Source: Paracoccus sp. S3-43
GTDB taxonomy: Bacteria; Pseudomonadota; Alphaproteobacteria; Rhodobacterales; Rhodobacteraceae
NCBI RefSeq assembly: GCF_029027965.1
Contig: NZ_CP119082.1
Location: forward strand, 2,336,001-2,400,000
Reading direction: 5' to 3'
Length of the DNA: 64,000 nt
In this document: positions 43,435-54,648 of the stretch, piece after piece
Numbering within the stretch: position 1 is the first letter of the stretch
Layout of the letters: every line of letters starts with the position of its first letter
Translations under genes and position numbers: made by a program
Notes under the pieces: generated by a model
The model's database searches: none
Told to the model about the DNA's origin: nothing
What the model saw: the letters and a program-made list of their open reading frames with translations, nothing else

Positions 43435-44964
43435 ATGCTCGACCATCTTTCCTTCACCGCGCCCCAGCCCAAGACCATCGCCGGGGCCAAGGGCGACTGG
43501 GAACTGGTCATCGGGCTGGAGGTCCACGCCCAGGTCGCCTCGAACGCCAAGCTGTTTTCCGGCGCCTCGACCGGCTTCGGGGCGGAACCGAACAGCCATG
43601 TGGCCTTCGTCGATGCCGCCATGCCGGGGATGCTGCCGGTCATCAACGAATTCTGCGTGGCCCAGGCGGTGCGCACGGGCCTGGGCCTGAAGGCCGCGAT
43701 CAACCTGCGTTCGGCCTTCGACCGCAAGAACTATTTCTATCCCGACCTGCCGCAGGGCTATCAGATCAGCCAGCTTTACCACCCCATCGTGGGCGAGGGC
43801 GAGGTGATCGTCGACATGGCCCCCGGCATTGCCCGCCGCGTCCGCATCGAGCGCATCCACCTGGAACAGGATGCGGGCAAGTCGATCCATGACATGGACC
43901 CGACCATGTCCTTTGTCGACCTGAACCGCACCGGCGTCGCCCTGATGGAGATCGTCAGCCGCCCCGACATCCGCGGCCCCGAGGAAGCGGCGGCCTATGT
44001 CGCCAAGCTGCGCCAGATCATGCGCTATCTGGGCACCTGCGACGGCAACATGCAGAACGGCAACCTGCGCGCCGACGTGAACGTCAGCGTCTGCAAGCCC
44101 GGCGATTACGAACGCTATCAGGAAACCCAGGATTTCAGCCATCTGGGCACCCGCTGCGAGATCAAGAACATGAATTCGCTGCGCTTCATCCAGCAGGCCA
44201 TCGACTACGAAGCGCGCCGCCAGATCGCCATCATCGAGGATGGCGGAACGGTCGTGCAGGAAACCCGCCTCTACGATCCCGACAAGGGCGAGACGCGGTC
44301 GATGCGGTCCAAGGAGGAAGCGCATGACTATCGCTATTTCCCCGATCCCGACCTTCTGCCGCTGGATATCGAGCAGGCCTGGGTGGAGGGCATCGCCGCC
44401 TCCATGCCCGAACTGCCCGACGAGAAGAAGGCCCGCTTCGTGCGTGATCTGGGCCTGTCGGAATACGACGCGGGCGTGCTGACCGCCGAGGTCGAGAACG
44501 CCGATTATTTCGAAGCCGTGGTCGGTGGAGGAGAGTCGGGAGGCCGCGACGGCAAGATGGCCGCGAACTGGGTCATCAACGAGCTGTTCGGCCGGCTGAA
44601 CAAAGAGGGGCTGACGGTCGAAACCTCGCCCGTCTCCCCCGCCCAGCTTGGCGGCGTGATCGACCTGATCGCCTCGGGCGCGATTTCCGGCAAGATCGCC
44701 AAGGATCTGTTCGAGATCGTCTGGACCGAGGGCGGCGATCCCGCCGAGATCGTGGATTCGCGCGGCATGAAGCAGGTCACCGACCTGGGCGCCATCGAAA
44801 AGGCGGTGGATGACATCATCGCGGCCAATCCCGCCCAGGTGGAAAAGGCCCGCGCCAATCCGAAGCTGGCGGGCTGGTTCGTGGGCCAGGTGCTGAAAGC
44901 CACCGGCGGCAAGGCCAATCCGGCCGCCGTCAACGACCTCGTCGCCCGCAAGCTGGGGATGTGA
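43435..44964 (+). CDS. gatB: Asp/Glu-tRNA(Asn/Gln) amidotransferase subunit B
   Basis: A 509-residue subunit of GatCAB, which converts Glu-tRNA(Gln) to Gln-tRNA(Gln) (and Asp-tRNA(Asn) to Asn-tRNA(Asn)). [20 protein letters not shown] starts the cradle domain, [19 protein letters not shown] is the signature, and the tail domain (YqeY-like) ends with [11 protein letters not shown]. gatA and gatC are not nearby. A separate YqeY gene lies at 59 kb. A 294-base upstream gap holds no gene that I can see. Confidence 0.96.
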   Translation: MLDHLSFTAPQPKTIAGAKGDWELVIGLEVHAQVASNAKLFSGASTGFGAEPNSHVAFVDAAMPGMLPVINEFCVAQAVRTGLGLKAAINLRSAFDRKNYFYPDLPQGYQISQLYHPIVGEGEVIVDMAPGIARRVRIERIHLEQDAGKSIHDMDPTMSFVDLNRTGVALMEIVSRPDIRGPEEAAAYVAKLRQIMRYLGTCDGNMQNGNLRADVNVSVCKPGDYERYQETQDFSHLGTRCEIKNMNSLRFIQQAIDYEARRQIAIIEDGGTVVQETRLYDPDKGETRSMRSKEEAHDYRYFPDPDLLPLDIEQAWVEGIAASMPELPDEKKARFVRDLGLSEYDAGVLTAEVENADYFEAVVGGGESGGRDGKMAANWVINELFGRLNKEGLTVETSPVSPAQLGGVIDLIASGAISGKIAKDLFEIVWTEGGDPAEIVDSRGMKQVTDLGAIEKAVDDIIAANPAQVEKARANPKLAGWFVGQVLKATGGKANPAAVNDLVARKLGM

Positions 44965-45011
44965 CGGCCCGCCCGTCCCCGGTCCCATCCCCCACCGAAA
45001 GGAGCCGCGCC

Positions 45012-45461
45012 TTGAGCCATTTCGAATACAGCGTCATCCCCGCCCCCGCGCGCGGCGAAAAGGCCAAGGACGCCAAGACCCCTTCGGACCGCTATTCGGC
45101 GGCGCTGACCACGGAACTGAACCGGATGGCCCGCGACGGCTGGGAATATGTCCGCGCCGACGTGCTGCCGTCCGAGGAGCGCAGCGGCCTGACCGGACGC
45201 AGCACGGTCTATCACAACCTGCTGGTGTTCCGCCGCATGGTCCCGGCCCCCGCGGCGGCTGCGCCCGCCCGCCAGCCGCAGCCGGAATATCCCGCCGCCG
45301 CGTCGCCGGTGCGCGCACCGGAACCCGTGCCGGATCTGCCGCAGGCGGCGGCCCCGCAGCCCAGCGACCATGCGGAGGGCGCAAAGCCCCAGGATACCGT
45401 CGCCGCCGGGGCCGAGGCGATGCCGCCCGCGCCACGCCACGCCCCGTCCTCGCAGCCTTGA
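45012..45461 (+). CDS. DUF4177 domain protein
   Basis: A 149-residue protein with an N-terminal DUF4177 domain (FEYSVIPAPARGEKAK, then ELNRMARDGWEYVRADVLPSE, and YHNLLVFRR) and a disordered Pro/Ala-rich tail. The start is TTG 45012, eight bases behind an AAAGGAG ribosome binding site; no ATG is available between it and gatB. The frame remains open up to gatB, but that part is low complexity. Function of DUF4177 is unknown. It is probably co-transcribed with gatB. Confidence 0.8.
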   Translation: MSHFEYSVIPAPARGEKAKDAKTPSDRYSAALTTELNRMARDGWEYVRADVLPSEERSGLTGRSTVYHNLLVFRRMVPAPAAAAPARQPQPEYPAAASPVRAPEPVPDLPQAAAPQPSDHAEGAKPQDTVAAGAEAMPPAPRHAPSSQP

Positions 45462-45472
45462 TGCAGCCCTGA

Positions 45473-45686
45473 TCAGGCCGCGCGGGCCTGCACCGGCGGA
45501 ATCAACGGCTGCACCGTCACGCTGTCCCGGTCGAAGATGCGGAAGCTGCCGGGCGGCACCTCGCGGTCCAGTCGCTTTTTTCCGTCTCCAGCGGTTCTAG
45601 CGCCACGGCGCGGCCGTTGGATCCGGGCGGCTGACGATATCTGCCAGAAAGACCGTCTGGCCCAGCCAGGCGGCCCAACGGCACAT
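45473..45686 (-). pseudogene. Deleted class II glutamine amidotransferase (YafJ-like) remnant
   Basis: From ATG 45686 the minus strand reads MCRWAAWLGQTVFLADIVSRP, the exact start of class II glutamine amidotransferases in which Cys2 is the nucleophile, but a TAG stop follows after 29 codons. Directly next, in another frame, stands VALEPLETEKSDW, and after a 2-base shift REVPPGSFRIFDRDSVTVQP up to TGA 45473. These fit the family's C-terminal end. About 200 central residues are missing. Both ends are thus joined by an internal deletion plus a frameshift. Confidence 0.75.
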
Positions 45687-45725
45687 GACCCTGCCTCGTC
45701 GTGTCGTCTTTCCGTCATGAACAGC

Positions 45726-46025
45726 CTATTCCGCCAGCGGGGGCGTTTCCTCGACGATCACAAGTTCGCGTTCCGACGCACCCCGCGCATGGGCCAGCGC
45801 CGCCTGGTATTCCCTGCTGTTATAGCAGGCCACGGCCGCGTCAAAGCTGGGAAAGCGGGCGACCACGTTGCGGAGCCGGTCCTTGCCCTCCATTTGCTGG
45901 TAACGCCCGCCGCGCGCCAGGAAGACCCCGCCATGCGCCGCGATCGCCGGACCGGCGGCCTGGGCATATTTCGCGTAAGCGTCCGGATCGGTGACGGTCA
46001 CATGGGCAATCCACAGCGCGGTCAT
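45726..46025 (-). CDS. DUF1330 family protein
   Basis: A 99-residue ferredoxin-fold protein with the DUF1330 pattern: [19 protein letters not shown], then [32 protein letters not shown] and a conserved ERELVIVEE end. The family function is unknown. Its start overlaps the alaS stop by 4 bases, so it is the last gene of an alaS transcript. Confidence 0.9.
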   Translation of the reverse strand: MTALWIAHVTVTDPDAYAKYAQAAGPAIAAHGGVFLARGGRYQQMEGKDRLRNVVARFPSFDAAVACYNSREYQAALAHARGASERELVIVEETPPLAE

Positions 46026-48679
46026 GCCGATTCCGCCAGCAGTTTCTCGACCTGGGCGATGGCGTCATCGGCCGCTTCCAGGCTGGGCGCGCCGCCCTGC
46101 GCGCGGTCGGGACGCCCGCCGCCGCCCTTGCCGCCAAGCGCGGCGGTGGCGGTCTGGACCAGCGTCACCGCGCTGATCCGGTCCACCAGATCCGGCGTCA
46201 CGCCCGCCGCGACGGTCGCCTTGCCCTCGGCCTCGGCCAGGACCAGCACCGCGCCGCTGCCAAGCTGCGATTTCATCTCATCGACAAGCGCGCCCAGTTC
46301 CTTGCCGCCGACCCCCTCGACCCTGCGGCCGATGAACCTGACGCCGCCGATCTCTTTCGCGGCCTGGGCCTGACCGCCGCCCATCGCCAACTGGCGCTTC
46401 AGTTGCGCGACCTCATTCGCCAGCGCCTTGCGTTCCTCGGCAAGCGCCTTGACGCGGTTCACCACATCGCCCGCCTGTGCCTTGAGCAGCCCGGCGATTT
46501 CCGACAACTGGCTGTCGGAATGGCGCAGATGGGCCAGGGCGGCCTGCCCGGTCAAGGCCTCGATCCGCCGCACCCCGGCGCTGCTGGCGCTGTCGCCCAG
46601 CAGCGCGAAGGCGCCGATGTCGCCGGTGCGCGCGACATGGGTGCCGCCGCACAGCTCCAGCGAATAGGTCGCCCCGTCCCCGCCCTTTCCGCTGCCCGTC
46701 AGGCTGCCCATCGAGACGACCCGCACCTCGTCGCCGTATTTCTCGCCGAACAGCGCCTGCGCGCCCAGGGCGCGCGCGTCGTCGGGCGTCATGATGCGGG
46801 TTTCCACCGGGCTGTTCTGGCGGATGAAATCGTTCACCTCGGCCTCGATCCGGGCCAGTTCCTCGGGCGACACCGCGCTGTTATGGCTGAAGTCGAAGCG
46901 CAGCCGGTCGGGCGCGTTCAGGCTGCCGCGCTGCGCGACATGCTCGCCAAGCGCGCGGCGCAGCGCCTCGTGCAGCAGGTGGGTGGCCGAATGGTTCGCC
47001 CGGATCGCGCTGCGGCGGGCGTGATCGACCGAGAGGGTCGCGCCCTGCCCCCGGCTGATCGTGCCCAGCGTCACCTCGGCCACATGCAGGAACACGCCCG
47101 CCACCTTCTTCGTGTCGGTGACGCGGGCCGCGCCGGTTTCGGTCTTGATCAGCCCGGTATCGCCGACCTGGCCGCCGGATTCCGCATAGAAGGGCGACTG
47201 GTTGACGACCAGATGCACGCTCTGGCCTTCGGTCGCCTCGCCCACATCGGCGCCATCGGCGACGACGGCAAGGATCTGGCCCTCGGCCTCTTCCGTGTCA
47301 TAGCCCAGGAATTCGGTCGCGCCATGCTTTTCGGCCAGTTCGTACCAGATGGCGGCGTCCCTGGATTCGCCCGACCCCGCCCAGGCGGCGCGCGCCTTGG
47401 CCTTCTGTTCGGCCATCGCCGCGTCGAAACCGGCGGTATCGACCGACCGGCCCTTTTCGCGCAACGCGTCCTGCGTCAGGTCCAGCGGGAAGCCATAGGT
47501 GTCATACAGCTTGAACGCCGCCTCGCCCGGCAGGTTCGCGCCTTCGGGCAGGCGGGCAAGTTCGTCGTCCAGCAGGCGCAGGCCGCGGTCCAGCGTCTGA
47601 CGGAAGCGGGTTTCCTCGCTGCGCAGGGTTTCCTCGATCAGGGCCTGGGCGCGGGTCAGTTCGGGATAGGCCGCGCCCATCTGCCGCACCAGGGCGGGCA
47701 CCAACCGGTGCATCACCGGATCCTGCGCCCCCAGCATATGCGCGTGGCGCATCGCCCGGCGCATGATTCGCCGCAGCACATAGCCGCGCCCTTCATTGCT
47801 GGGCATCACCCCGTCGGCGATCAGGAAGCTGGTGGAGCGCAGATGGTCGGCGATCACCCTGTGATGCACCTTGCCCGGCCCGTCCGGGTCGTTGCTGGTG
47901 GCATGGGCCGACGCCTCGATGAGGCTGCGCATCAGGTCGGTGTCATAGTTGTCGTGCTTGCCTTGCAGCAGCGCGCCGATCCGCTCCAGCCCCATGCCGG
48001 TGTCGATCGACTGCATGTCCAGCGCGCGCATCGAGCCGTCCTCGAACTGCTCGTTCTGCATGAAGACCAGGTTCCAGATCTCGATGAAGCGGTCGCCGTC
48101 TTCGTCCGCCGATCCCGGAGGGCCGCCCCAGATGTGGTCGCCGTGGTCGAAGAAAATCTCGGTGCAGGGGCCGCAGGGGCCGGTCGGACCCATCTGCCAG
48201 AAGTTGTCGCTGGTCGGGATGCGGATGATCCGGTCGTCGGTCAAGCCAGCGACCTTCTTCCAGATATTCGCGGCCTCGTCGTCGGTGTGATACACCGTGA
48301 CCAGCAGCTTGTCTTTCGGAATGCCGAAGTCCTTGGTCAGCAGTTCCCAGGCGAACGGGATCGCCTGGTCCTTGAAATAGTCGCCAAAGCTGAAATTGCC
48401 CAGCATCTCGAAGAACGTGTGGTGCCGCGCGGTATAGCCCACGTTGTCGAGGTCGTTGTGCTTGCCGCCCGCGCGCACGCATTTCTGCGCGGTGGTCGCG
48501 CGGTTATAGTCGCGCGTCTCAAGCCCCGTGAACAGGTTCTTGAACTGCACCATGCCCGAATTGGTGAACATCAGCGTCGGATCGTTGCGCGGCACCAGGG
48601 GCGAGGACTCGACGACGCGGTGGCCGTTGCGCTCGAAAAAGCTCAGGAACGTCGAGCGGATGTCGTTCAATGTGGGCAT
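46022..48679 (-). CDS. alaS: Alanyl-tRNA synthetase
   Basis: An 885-residue class II synthetase that charges tRNA(Ala). [20 protein letters not shown] is the standard start at 48679. The catalytic core has [14 protein letters not shown]; the editing domain shows the zinc motif HSATHLLHE with CGGTHV; the C-terminal DHHA1/oligomerisation part ends [14 protein letters not shown] followed by a short helix. Length is normal for the family. Confidence 0.97.
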   Translation of the reverse strand: MPTLNDIRSTFLSFFERNGHRVVESSPLVPRNDPTLMFTNSGMVQFKNLFTGLETRDYNRATTAQKCVRAGGKHNDLDNVGYTARHHTFFEMLGNFSFGDYFKDQAIPFAWELLTKDFGIPKDKLLVTVYHTDDEAANIWKKVAGLTDDRIIRIPTSDNFWQMGPTGPCGPCTEIFFDHGDHIWGGPPGSADEDGDRFIEIWNLVFMQNEQFEDGSMRALDMQSIDTGMGLERIGALLQGKHDNYDTDLMRSLIEASAHATSNDPDGPGKVHHRVIADHLRSTSFLIADGVMPSNEGRGYVLRRIMRRAMRHAHMLGAQDPVMHRLVPALVRQMGAAYPELTRAQALIEETLRSEETRFRQTLDRGLRLLDDELARLPEGANLPGEAAFKLYDTYGFPLDLTQDALREKGRSVDTAGFDAAMAEQKAKARAAWAGSGESRDAAIWYELAEKHGATEFLGYDTEEAEGQILAVVADGADVGEATEGQSVHLVVNQSPFYAESGGQVGDTGLIKTETGAARVTDTKKVAGVFLHVAEVTLGTISRGQGATLSVDHARRSAIRANHSATHLLHEALRRALGEHVAQRGSLNAPDRLRFDFSHNSAVSPEELARIEAEVNDFIRQNSPVETRIMTPDDARALGAQALFGEKYGDEVRVVSMGSLTGSGKGGDGATYSLELCGGTHVARTGDIGAFALLGDSASSAGVRRIEALTGQAALAHLRHSDSQLSEIAGLLKAQAGDVVNRVKALAEERKALANEVAQLKRQLAMGGGQAQAAKEIGGVRFIGRRVEGVGGKELGALVDEMKSQLGSGAVLVLAEAEGKATVAAGVTPDLVDRISAVTLVQTATAALGGKGGGGRPDRAQGGAPSLEAADDAIAQVEKLLAESA

Positions 48680-48806
48680 GGTGGGCTTTCGCAATCTAGG
48701 GGCGGGGCCGGACGGGCCGGGCTGGCGCATGGTCTATAACCGGCGGCCCGTCCTGTCCAGCAATCGCCGCAAGGCCGGGCTTGCCGCACAGGGTCGCCGG
48801 AAACGG

Positions 48807-48835
48807 AAAAACGCGCGGACAACCCTGCCCGCGCG
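48807..48835 (-). terminator. Rho-independent terminator after recA
   Basis: On the minus strand CGCGCGG and CCGCGCG form a 7-bp stem (48829-48835 with 48812-48818) with a 10-base loop, followed directly by TTTTTCCG. It lies 25 bases after the recA stop. Confidence 0.85.
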
Positions 48836-48860
48836 CCCGGTCTTGCGGCCTGCCTGCCGA

Positions 48861-49937
48861 TCACTCCTCGGTCAGGCTGTCCTCCTCGGAGTCGCCGCCC
48901 TCGGCTGCGAATTCCAGGCCGTGGCTGGCGCGGATCTTGTCCTCGATGGCCATGGCGCGGTCGGGATTGTCGCGCAGGAACTGCTTGGCGTTCTCGCGGC
49001 CCTGGCCGATGCGTTCGTCGCCATAGGAATACCAGGCGCCCGACTTTTCCACCACGCCGGCCTTGACGCCCAGGTCGATCAACTCGCCCACCTTGCTGAT
49101 GCCCTCGCCATACATGATGTCGAATTCCACCTGCCGGAACGGGGGCGCCACCTTGTTCTTGACGACCTTCACGCGGGTGGTGTTGCCGATCACCTCGTCG
49201 CGGTCCTTGACGGCGCCGGTGCGGCGGATGTCCAGGCGCACCGAGGCATAGAATTTCAGCGCGTTGCCGCCCGTGGTGGTTTCCGGGTTGCCGAACATCA
49301 CGCCGATCTTCATGCGGATCTGGTTGATGAAGATCACCATGCAGTTGCTGCGCCCGATGCTGGCGGTCAGCTTGCGCATCGCCTGGCTCATCAATCGGGC
49401 CTGGCTGCCCATCTGCATGTCGCCCATGTCGCCCTCGATCTCCGACTTGGGCGTCAACGCCGCGACCGAATCGACCACCACCAGGCTGACCGCGCCAGAG
49501 CGCACCAGCGTATCGACGATCTCAAGCGCCTGTTCGCCAGTATCGGGCTGGCTGATCAGCAGCTCGTCCAGGTTCACGCCCAGCTTCCTGGCGTATTGAG
49601 GATCCAGCGCGTGTTCGGCGTCGACAAAGGCGCAGACGCCGCCCTTCTTCTGTTCCTCGGCCACGACATGCAGCGTCAGCGTGGTCTTGCCCGAGCTTTC
49701 CGGGCCGAAAATCTCGATGATGCGGCCCTTGGGCAGGCCGCCGATGCCAAGCGCGATGTCCAGGCCCAGCGATCCGGTCGAGGTCGCCTCGATCTCGGCC
49801 ACCGGGCTGTCCTTGCCCAGCTTCATGATCGAACCCTTGCCGAACTGGCGTTCGATCTGGGCCAGGGCGCTGTCGAGCGCCTTCTGCTTGTCCGCGCTGC
49901 GCTTGTCGTTCATGTCGAAGATGCTCGCCTGTGCCAT
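48861..49937 (-). CDS. recA: Recombinase RecA
   Basis: A 358-residue strand-exchange ATPase that also triggers LexA self-cleavage. Walker A is GPESSGKTT (78-86), and the central signature [14 protein letters not shown] is intact. Its acidic C-terminal tail ([13 protein letters not shown]) is typical. A GTTC-N7-GTTC SOS box lies 62 bases upstream of the start, and a terminator follows the gene. It stands as a single-gene transcript. Confidence 0.98.
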   Translation of the reverse strand: MAQASIFDMNDKRSADKQKALDSALAQIERQFGKGSIMKLGKDSPVAEIEATSTGSLGLDIALGIGGLPKGRIIEIFGPESSGKTTLTLHVVAEEQKKGGVCAFVDAEHALDPQYARKLGVNLDELLISQPDTGEQALEIVDTLVRSGAVSLVVVDSVAALTPKSEIEGDMGDMQMGSQARLMSQAMRKLTASIGRSNCMVIFINQIRMKIGVMFGNPETTTGGNALKFYASVRLDIRRTGAVKDRDEVIGNTTRVKVVKNKVAPPFRQVEFDIMYGEGISKVGELIDLGVKAGVVEKSGAWYSYGDERIGQGRENAKQFLRDNPDRAMAIEDKIRASHGLEFAAEGGDSEEDSLTEE

Positions 49938-49999
49938 ACGTCCTCACCGTTATTTCACAGCCTGGCCGACGGGGCAATCTGCCGGCCATGATGGTTTAT

Positions 50000-50014
50000 G
50001 TTCACTTCTTGTTC
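50000..50014 (-). promoter_or_regulatory. SOS (LexA) box of recA
   Basis: GTTC-ACTTCTT-GTTC on the plus strand, read GAAC-N7-GAAC toward recA, matches the alphaproteobacterial LexA box exactly. It lies 63 bases before the recA ATG, where the LexA site of recA is expected in this group. Confidence 0.88.
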
Positions 50015-50115
50015 CTGTGGATAAATGCGCGTTCCCGGCCAGTTTTTCAAGCATTATCCGGCCGGGGACTCACATTTCCTCAACCAGTCTGGACCCCGCG
50101 TGATTGACAAACCCT

Positions 50116-52200
50116 TCACGCATCCAACCTGCGGGGCGGATCCTGCATCTGGCGGGCGACCGCCTGGATCAGTTCGTTCAGGGTAAAGGGTTTCGCCAGG
50201 AAGGCCGCGTTCGGAATCGGGTCATGGCCTTCGCCGAAGATGTCCTCGGTATAGCCGGACATGAAGACGACCCTGGTTCCGGGCCGGTCGCGCAGGGCGG
50301 CGCGGACCCAGCTTGGCCCGTCCATGCCGGGCATCACCACATCGGTGACGAAGATGTCGACCGCCAGCCCGCCGTTCAGCAGGGCCAGCGCCTCCTCGGC
50401 GCTGGCGGCCTCGTGGACCTCATAGCCCTTCAGCCGCAGGGCGCGCGCGGCGAAGGCGCGGACGGGGGCCTCGTCCTCGACCAACAGGACGCTGGCGCGC
50501 TGCGCGGGCTGGGTCATCGCGGCCACCGCCGCCACCGGGCGGACGGCCTGCCGGACGCCGGCCTGGGCGGGGAAGTAGAGCGAGAAGCAGGTGCCCTTGC
50601 CCAGTTCGCTGTCGCAGAAGATATAGCCGCCGGTCTGCTTGACGATGCCATAGGCGGTGGACAGGCCCAGCCCGGTCCCCTCGCCCACGCGCTTGGTGGT
50701 GAAGAACGGCTCGAAGATCTTGTCGCGCAGGGCCGCGTCGATGCCGCAGCCTTCGTCGGTGACGCGGATGCGCAGGTAATCGCCCTTGGGCAGGGACACC
50801 TTGTCGCGGGCCAGATCGCCGTCGATCGACAGGACATCGGTCCGGATCTCGATATTGCCGCCCGCAGGCATGGCGTCGCGGGCGTTCACGACAAGGTTCA
50901 TGATGACCTGCTCCAATTGTCTCTTGTCGGCGCGGATGGCGCGCAGGGTGGGGTCGTGGCTGATCGTCAGGGTGATCTTCTCGCCCACCAGGCGGTTCAG
51001 CAGGTGGGTCAGTTCCGCCAGCACGTCGCGCGTGTCCAGCGTTTCCAACTGCAATTGCTGGCGGCGCGAGAAGGCCAGAAGCTGCCCCACCAGCGAGGCC
51101 GCGCGGTTGGCGTTCTGGCCGATCTGGTCCAGGTCGGCATAGTCGGGATCGCCCTTGTCGTGGCGCAGCATCAAGAGGTCGCAATGGCCGCGGATCGCGG
51201 TCAGCAGGTTGTTGAAATCATGCGCGACGCCCCCCGCCAACTGGCCGATGGCCTGCATCTTCTGGCTTTGCACGAACTGCGCCTCGAGCGTCTTGAGCGC
51301 GCTTGCGTCGTTCAGGACCGCGATCAGGCCCGGCTGTTCGACCGGATCCATGGCCAGCGTCACCTGGAAATGCTGTTCCTTGGCCGCGTCGTCGGGCGAC
51401 CGCAGGCGCAGCACCTCGGACCGGCCGTCGCTGCGGCGCGCGGCATAGGTTTCGGCGATCCATTCCCCCGCCGGGCGGCCGGGACCGTCCAGCAGGCTGC
51501 CGATATGGACGGGATCGGCCCCCTGCGGCAGGCTGGCGCCCAGCAGCCGCCGCGCCGCCGCATTCGCCCGGCGGATATAGCCGTTGGGCGCGATGCGCAG
51601 CAGGGCCACGGGGATCGCCTCGAAATCGTCGGGGGCCTCGGCCTCGTCGGCGGCCAGGGGATCGGCGGGCGGGGTGCCCTGCCGGTGATAGGACCAGACC
51701 TGCAAGGGCGCATCCTCGGCCCGGCTGAGCGTCAGCGTATCGCCCGAGCCGAGCGCCAGATCCGCGCAGCCGACATAGCCCGCGCGGCGCACCAGCCCGT
51801 TCACGTCGTCCACGGCGTCCGCCCGCAACTGCGAGACCAGCCGCAGGATGTTCTGCCCGGCGATGTCGCCGAATCCGGTCCGCGACGCCTCGTTCTGCAA
51901 GACCACCAGGCCGTCGGAATCGCAGATCCAGATCGGATCGGCGGCCGCCGCGACCTCGTGCCGGATCGAGGCCAGGGCGCGCCGCGCCGCCAGCCGGTCC
52001 AGCACATAGCCCAGCGAGATCACGCCCCCCAGGATATACCAGGCAACCGCGATGGTGCCGATCACCAGCCCCGCCAGCCCATAGCCGCTTTGCGGCAGCG
52101 CCAGGGCCGCCACGGCGGCGACCACCACCGGCAGCATCAGCAGCGGAAGCGCCACGGCCGCATTGCGAGAGACGGCGGATTGCGTTTCCCCGAATGTCAT
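50116..52200 (-). CDS. cckA: Hybrid sensor kinase CckA
   Basis: A 694-residue hybrid histidine kinase that would feed phosphate to ChpT-CtrA, the alphaproteobacterial cell-cycle and motility circuit. Two hydrophobic helices stand near the start (ALPLLMLPVVVAAVAALAL and GLVIGTIAVAWYILGG). PAS-type sensor parts follow, then the H-box GGVAHDFNNLLTAI, N-box LVVNARDAM, the G-boxes DEGCGID and GEGTGLGLST, and a C-terminal receiver with the phosphoryl Asp in FVTDVVMPGMDGP. Start 52200 has the GGAAAGGGG site. A longer open frame to 52284 lacks this. Target pathway is inferred from family knowledge. Confidence 0.93.
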   Translation of the reverse strand: MTFGETQSAVSRNAAVALPLLMLPVVVAAVAALALPQSGYGLAGLVIGTIAVAWYILGGVISLGYVLDRLAARRALASIRHEVAAAADPIWICDSDGLVVLQNEASRTGFGDIAGQNILRLVSQLRADAVDDVNGLVRRAGYVGCADLALGSGDTLTLSRAEDAPLQVWSYHRQGTPPADPLAADEAEAPDDFEAIPVALLRIAPNGYIRRANAAARRLLGASLPQGADPVHIGSLLDGPGRPAGEWIAETYAARRSDGRSEVLRLRSPDDAAKEQHFQVTLAMDPVEQPGLIAVLNDASALKTLEAQFVQSQKMQAIGQLAGGVAHDFNNLLTAIRGHCDLLMLRHDKGDPDYADLDQIGQNANRAASLVGQLLAFSRRQQLQLETLDTRDVLAELTHLLNRLVGEKITLTISHDPTLRAIRADKRQLEQVIMNLVVNARDAMPAGGNIEIRTDVLSIDGDLARDKVSLPKGDYLRIRVTDEGCGIDAALRDKIFEPFFTTKRVGEGTGLGLSTAYGIVKQTGGYIFCDSELGKGTCFSLYFPAQAGVRQAVRPVAAVAAMTQPAQRASVLLVEDEAPVRAFAARALRLKGYEVHEAASAEEALALLNGGLAVDIFVTDVVMPGMDGPSWVRAALRDRPGTRVVFMSGYTEDIFGEGHDPIPNAAFLAKPFTLNELIQAVARQMQDPPRRLDA

Positions 52201-52280
52201 CCGTCTAGCCCCTTTCCAAGCCTTCAGGATCGTCGATACCGCCAAACCGCTTAACAAGCCGTTAATGGCGGCCCGCCGCT

Positions 52281-53423
52281 TCATCCGCGCGCCATCAGGG
52301 ACAGGAAAAAGCCGTCGCTGGCCTCCAGCGGGGTCCAGGATTGCCGCGAAACCTGTCGAAAACCGGGATTTTCACCCAGGAACCGGTCGACCTGCGCGCC
52401 GTTTTCATCGTCAAGGACCGAGCAGGTCATATAGGCCAGATGCCCGCCCGGCCCGACAAGACCCGCCGCCCGGCGCAGGATCTGGGCCTGCACCGCCATC
52501 AGGTCGCGCAAGCCCTGCGCGTTCAGGCGCCATTTCGAATCGGGCGTGCGCCGCCAGGTTCCCGACCCCGAACAGGGCACGTCGGCGATGACCAGATCGA
52601 AGGCGCCCTTCGGGGCGGCCACGATCTGGACGCTGACGCCCGCGCGTTCGGCCCGTTGCGGCAGGTCGCGCATCCGGGCGGGATCGGCGTCATGGGCCAC
52701 CGGGCTCAGCCCCGGCGCGCGGCCCGCGATGGCCAGCGTCTTGCCGCCGCCGCCCGCGCAGTAGTCCAGCACCCGCATCCCCGCAGCCAGGGGCAAGGCG
52801 GCGCAGGCCAGTTGCGGGGACAGATCCTGAAGCTCGACCAGGCCGTCGCGATAGGCGCGGCCTTGCGACAGGCGCCGTTCATGCGCCGTCACCCGCAAGG
52901 CGGTGGGCAGGCGCGCATCGGGTTCCGCCGCGATCCCGTCCTGGGCCAGCGCGCCGATGGCCAGGGCGGCATCCGCCTTGACCGGATTGACCCGCAGCCA
53001 GACCGGCGCCCGCTGGCGCATCCGGTCGGCGACGGCCTGGGCCCGGTCTCCCAGAGACGCGTCCCACAGGGGGCGGATCCAGGCGGGGATGTCGGTGATG
53101 CCTTCCGCCGTGCCGGGCCGGTCGCCCGGTCCCAGCGGCGGGGGCGCATGGCCCTGGCCGGTGAAAAGCCCTGCCGGATCGCGCCCGGCAGCACGCAGCC
53201 CGCCGATCATCAGCCCCCTGCCCGTCAGCGCCCCGCCAAGCGCCGCATGGCTGTCGCGGCGGCGCAGGGCGTCGAAGACCAGATCCCGCACCGCCGCCCG
53301 GTCCCCGGATCCCGCGAACCGGCTGGACCGCGACCACCGCAGCAGCGCCTGTTCGGCGGGCTGGCCCGCAAGGACATGATCAAGGATCCCGATCGCGGCA
53401 GAGATGCGGGCGGCCGGCGTCAT
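52281..53423 (-). CDS. rsmB: RsmB-type 16S rRNA m5C methyltransferase
   Basis: A 380-residue RNA m5C methyltransferase of the RsmB/NOP2 class. The SAM-binding loop is [13 protein letters not shown], the catalytic cysteine pair stands in [12 protein letters not shown] and [11 protein letters not shown], and an N-terminal NusB-like helical domain precedes. Its start overlaps the stop of the nucleotide-sugar dehydrogenase by 4 bases. Target position (C967 in E. coli) is inferred from family membership; the NusB-like part is shorter than in E. coli. Confidence 0.87.
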   Translation of the reverse strand: MTPAARISAAIGILDHVLAGQPAEQALLRWSRSSRFAGSGDRAAVRDLVFDALRRRDSHAALGGALTGRGLMIGGLRAAGRDPAGLFTGQGHAPPPLGPGDRPGTAEGITDIPAWIRPLWDASLGDRAQAVADRMRQRAPVWLRVNPVKADAALAIGALAQDGIAAEPDARLPTALRVTAHERRLSQGRAYRDGLVELQDLSPQLACAALPLAAGMRVLDYCAGGGGKTLAIAGRAPGLSPVAHDADPARMRDLPQRAERAGVSVQIVAAPKGAFDLVIADVPCSGSGTWRRTPDSKWRLNAQGLRDLMAVQAQILRRAAGLVGPGGHLAYMTCSVLDDENGAQVDRFLGENPGFRQVSRQSWTPLEASDGFFLSLMARG

Positions 53424-54589
53424 ATGTCGCGTTGCAGCAGGTCGCGGGTGAACAGCTTGTCGGCCACATCGGCCAGGTCGTCGTGGCGGCGGTTGGCGAC
53501 GATCAGGTCGGACCGGGCCTTGAACGCCGCCAGATCCCGTTCCACCGGCGAATGGAAGAAATGATCCGCCGCCAGGGCCGGTTCATAGACGACGCAGGCG
53601 ATGCCCTTGGCCTTGATCCGCTTCATGATCCCCTGGACGGCGCTGTCGCGGAAATTGTCCGACCCTTCCTTCATCACCAGGCGATAGATGCCGACCGTCC
53701 GGGGATTTTGGGCAACGATCTGTTCGGCGATGAAGTCCTTGCGGGTGCGGTTCGATTCCACGATGGCCGCGATCAGGTTCTGCGGCACCGACGAATAGTT
53801 CGCCAGCAGCTGCTTGGTGTCCTTGGGCAGGCAATAGCCGCCATAGCCGAAGGACGGGTTGTTGTAGTAATCGCCCACCCGCGGATCCAGCCCGACGCCC
53901 TTGATGATCGCGCGCGGATCCAGCCCGTTGGTCAGGGCATAGCTGTCCAGCTCGTTGAAATAGGCCACGCGCATCGCCAGGAAGGTGTTGGCGAACAGCT
54001 TGATCGCCTCGGCCTCGGTCGATTCGGTGAACAGGACGGGCACGTCCCGGTCCAGCGCGCCTTCCGCCAGGAGCGCCGCGAAGCGCCGCCCGGCCTCGCC
54101 CTTGTCGCCGACCACGATCCGGCTGGGATGCAGGTTGTCGTGCAGCGCCAGCCCCTCGCGCAGGAACTCGGGCGAGAAGATGACGCCCTGGAAGCCGGTC
54201 GCGGCCCGCATCCGTTCGGTGAAGCCCACCGGAACCGTGGACTTGATGATGATCGGCGTGGTGGGGGTGTGCTGGCGGGCCAGGGCGATCACCGACTCGA
54301 CCGAGCTGGTGTCGAAGCTGTTCGTCCGGGGGTCGTAATTGGTGGGCGTCGCCACGATCACGAAATCCGCGCCCGCCATGGCCTGCCCGGCATCGGTGGT
54401 GGCCGCCAGGTCCAGGTCGCGCTCCGCGAAGAAGCGGCTGATCTCGGCGTCCTCGATGGGGGGCTTGCGGGCGTTGACGGCATCGACGCGGGCCTTGTCG
54501 ATGTCCAGGGCCACCACGGTGGAGTGCTGCGCCAGCAGAACCGCATTCGACAAGCCGACATAGCCAAGGCCGACAACCGCTATCTTCAT
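53420..54589 (-). CDS. UDP-glucose/GDP-mannose dehydrogenase family protein
   Basis: A 389-residue enzyme that oxidises a nucleotide sugar to its uronic acid with two NAD. The Rossmann start is [24 protein letters not shown] contacts lie in ALDIDKARV, and the catalytic Cys stands in [15 protein letters not shown] (FGYGGxCxPKD). Start 54589 follows GAGGG at 8 bases; an in-frame ATG at 54601 is an alternative. Similarity to the UDP-glucose 6-dehydrogenase group is strongest, which suggests a polysaccharide precursor. No polysaccharide genes adjoin it. Confidence 0.9.
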   Translation of the reverse strand: MKIAVVGLGYVGLSNAVLLAQHSTVVALDIDKARVDAVNARKPPIEDAEISRFFAERDLDLAATTDAGQAMAGADFVIVATPTNYDPRTNSFDTSSVESVIALARQHTPTTPIIIKSTVPVGFTERMRAATGFQGVIFSPEFLREGLALHDNLHPSRIVVGDKGEAGRRFAALLAEGALDRDVPVLFTESTEAEAIKLFANTFLAMRVAYFNELDSYALTNGLDPRAIIKGVGLDPRVGDYYNNPSFGYGGYCLPKDTKQLLANYSSVPQNLIAAIVESNRTRKDFIAEQIVAQNPRTVGIYRLVMKEGSDNFRDSAVQGIMKRIKAKGIACVVYEPALAADHFFHSPVERDLAAFKARSDLIVANRRHDDLADVADKLFTRDLLQRDI

Positions 54590-54648
54590 CGCATCCCTCA
54601 TCCGCAACGGGCCGTTGCCCGGTTTCCTTGGATGGGTATGGGAAGGTA

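Noticed and set aside
43141..44988. Upstream extension of the transglycosylase-like frame through gatB
   Set aside because: The real start is the lipoprotein signal peptide at 43140. The extension is antisense to gatB.
52201..52284. Longer N-terminus of CckA
   Set aside because: The frame is open, but the extension overlaps the end of rsmB, and ATG 52200 has the better ribosome binding site.
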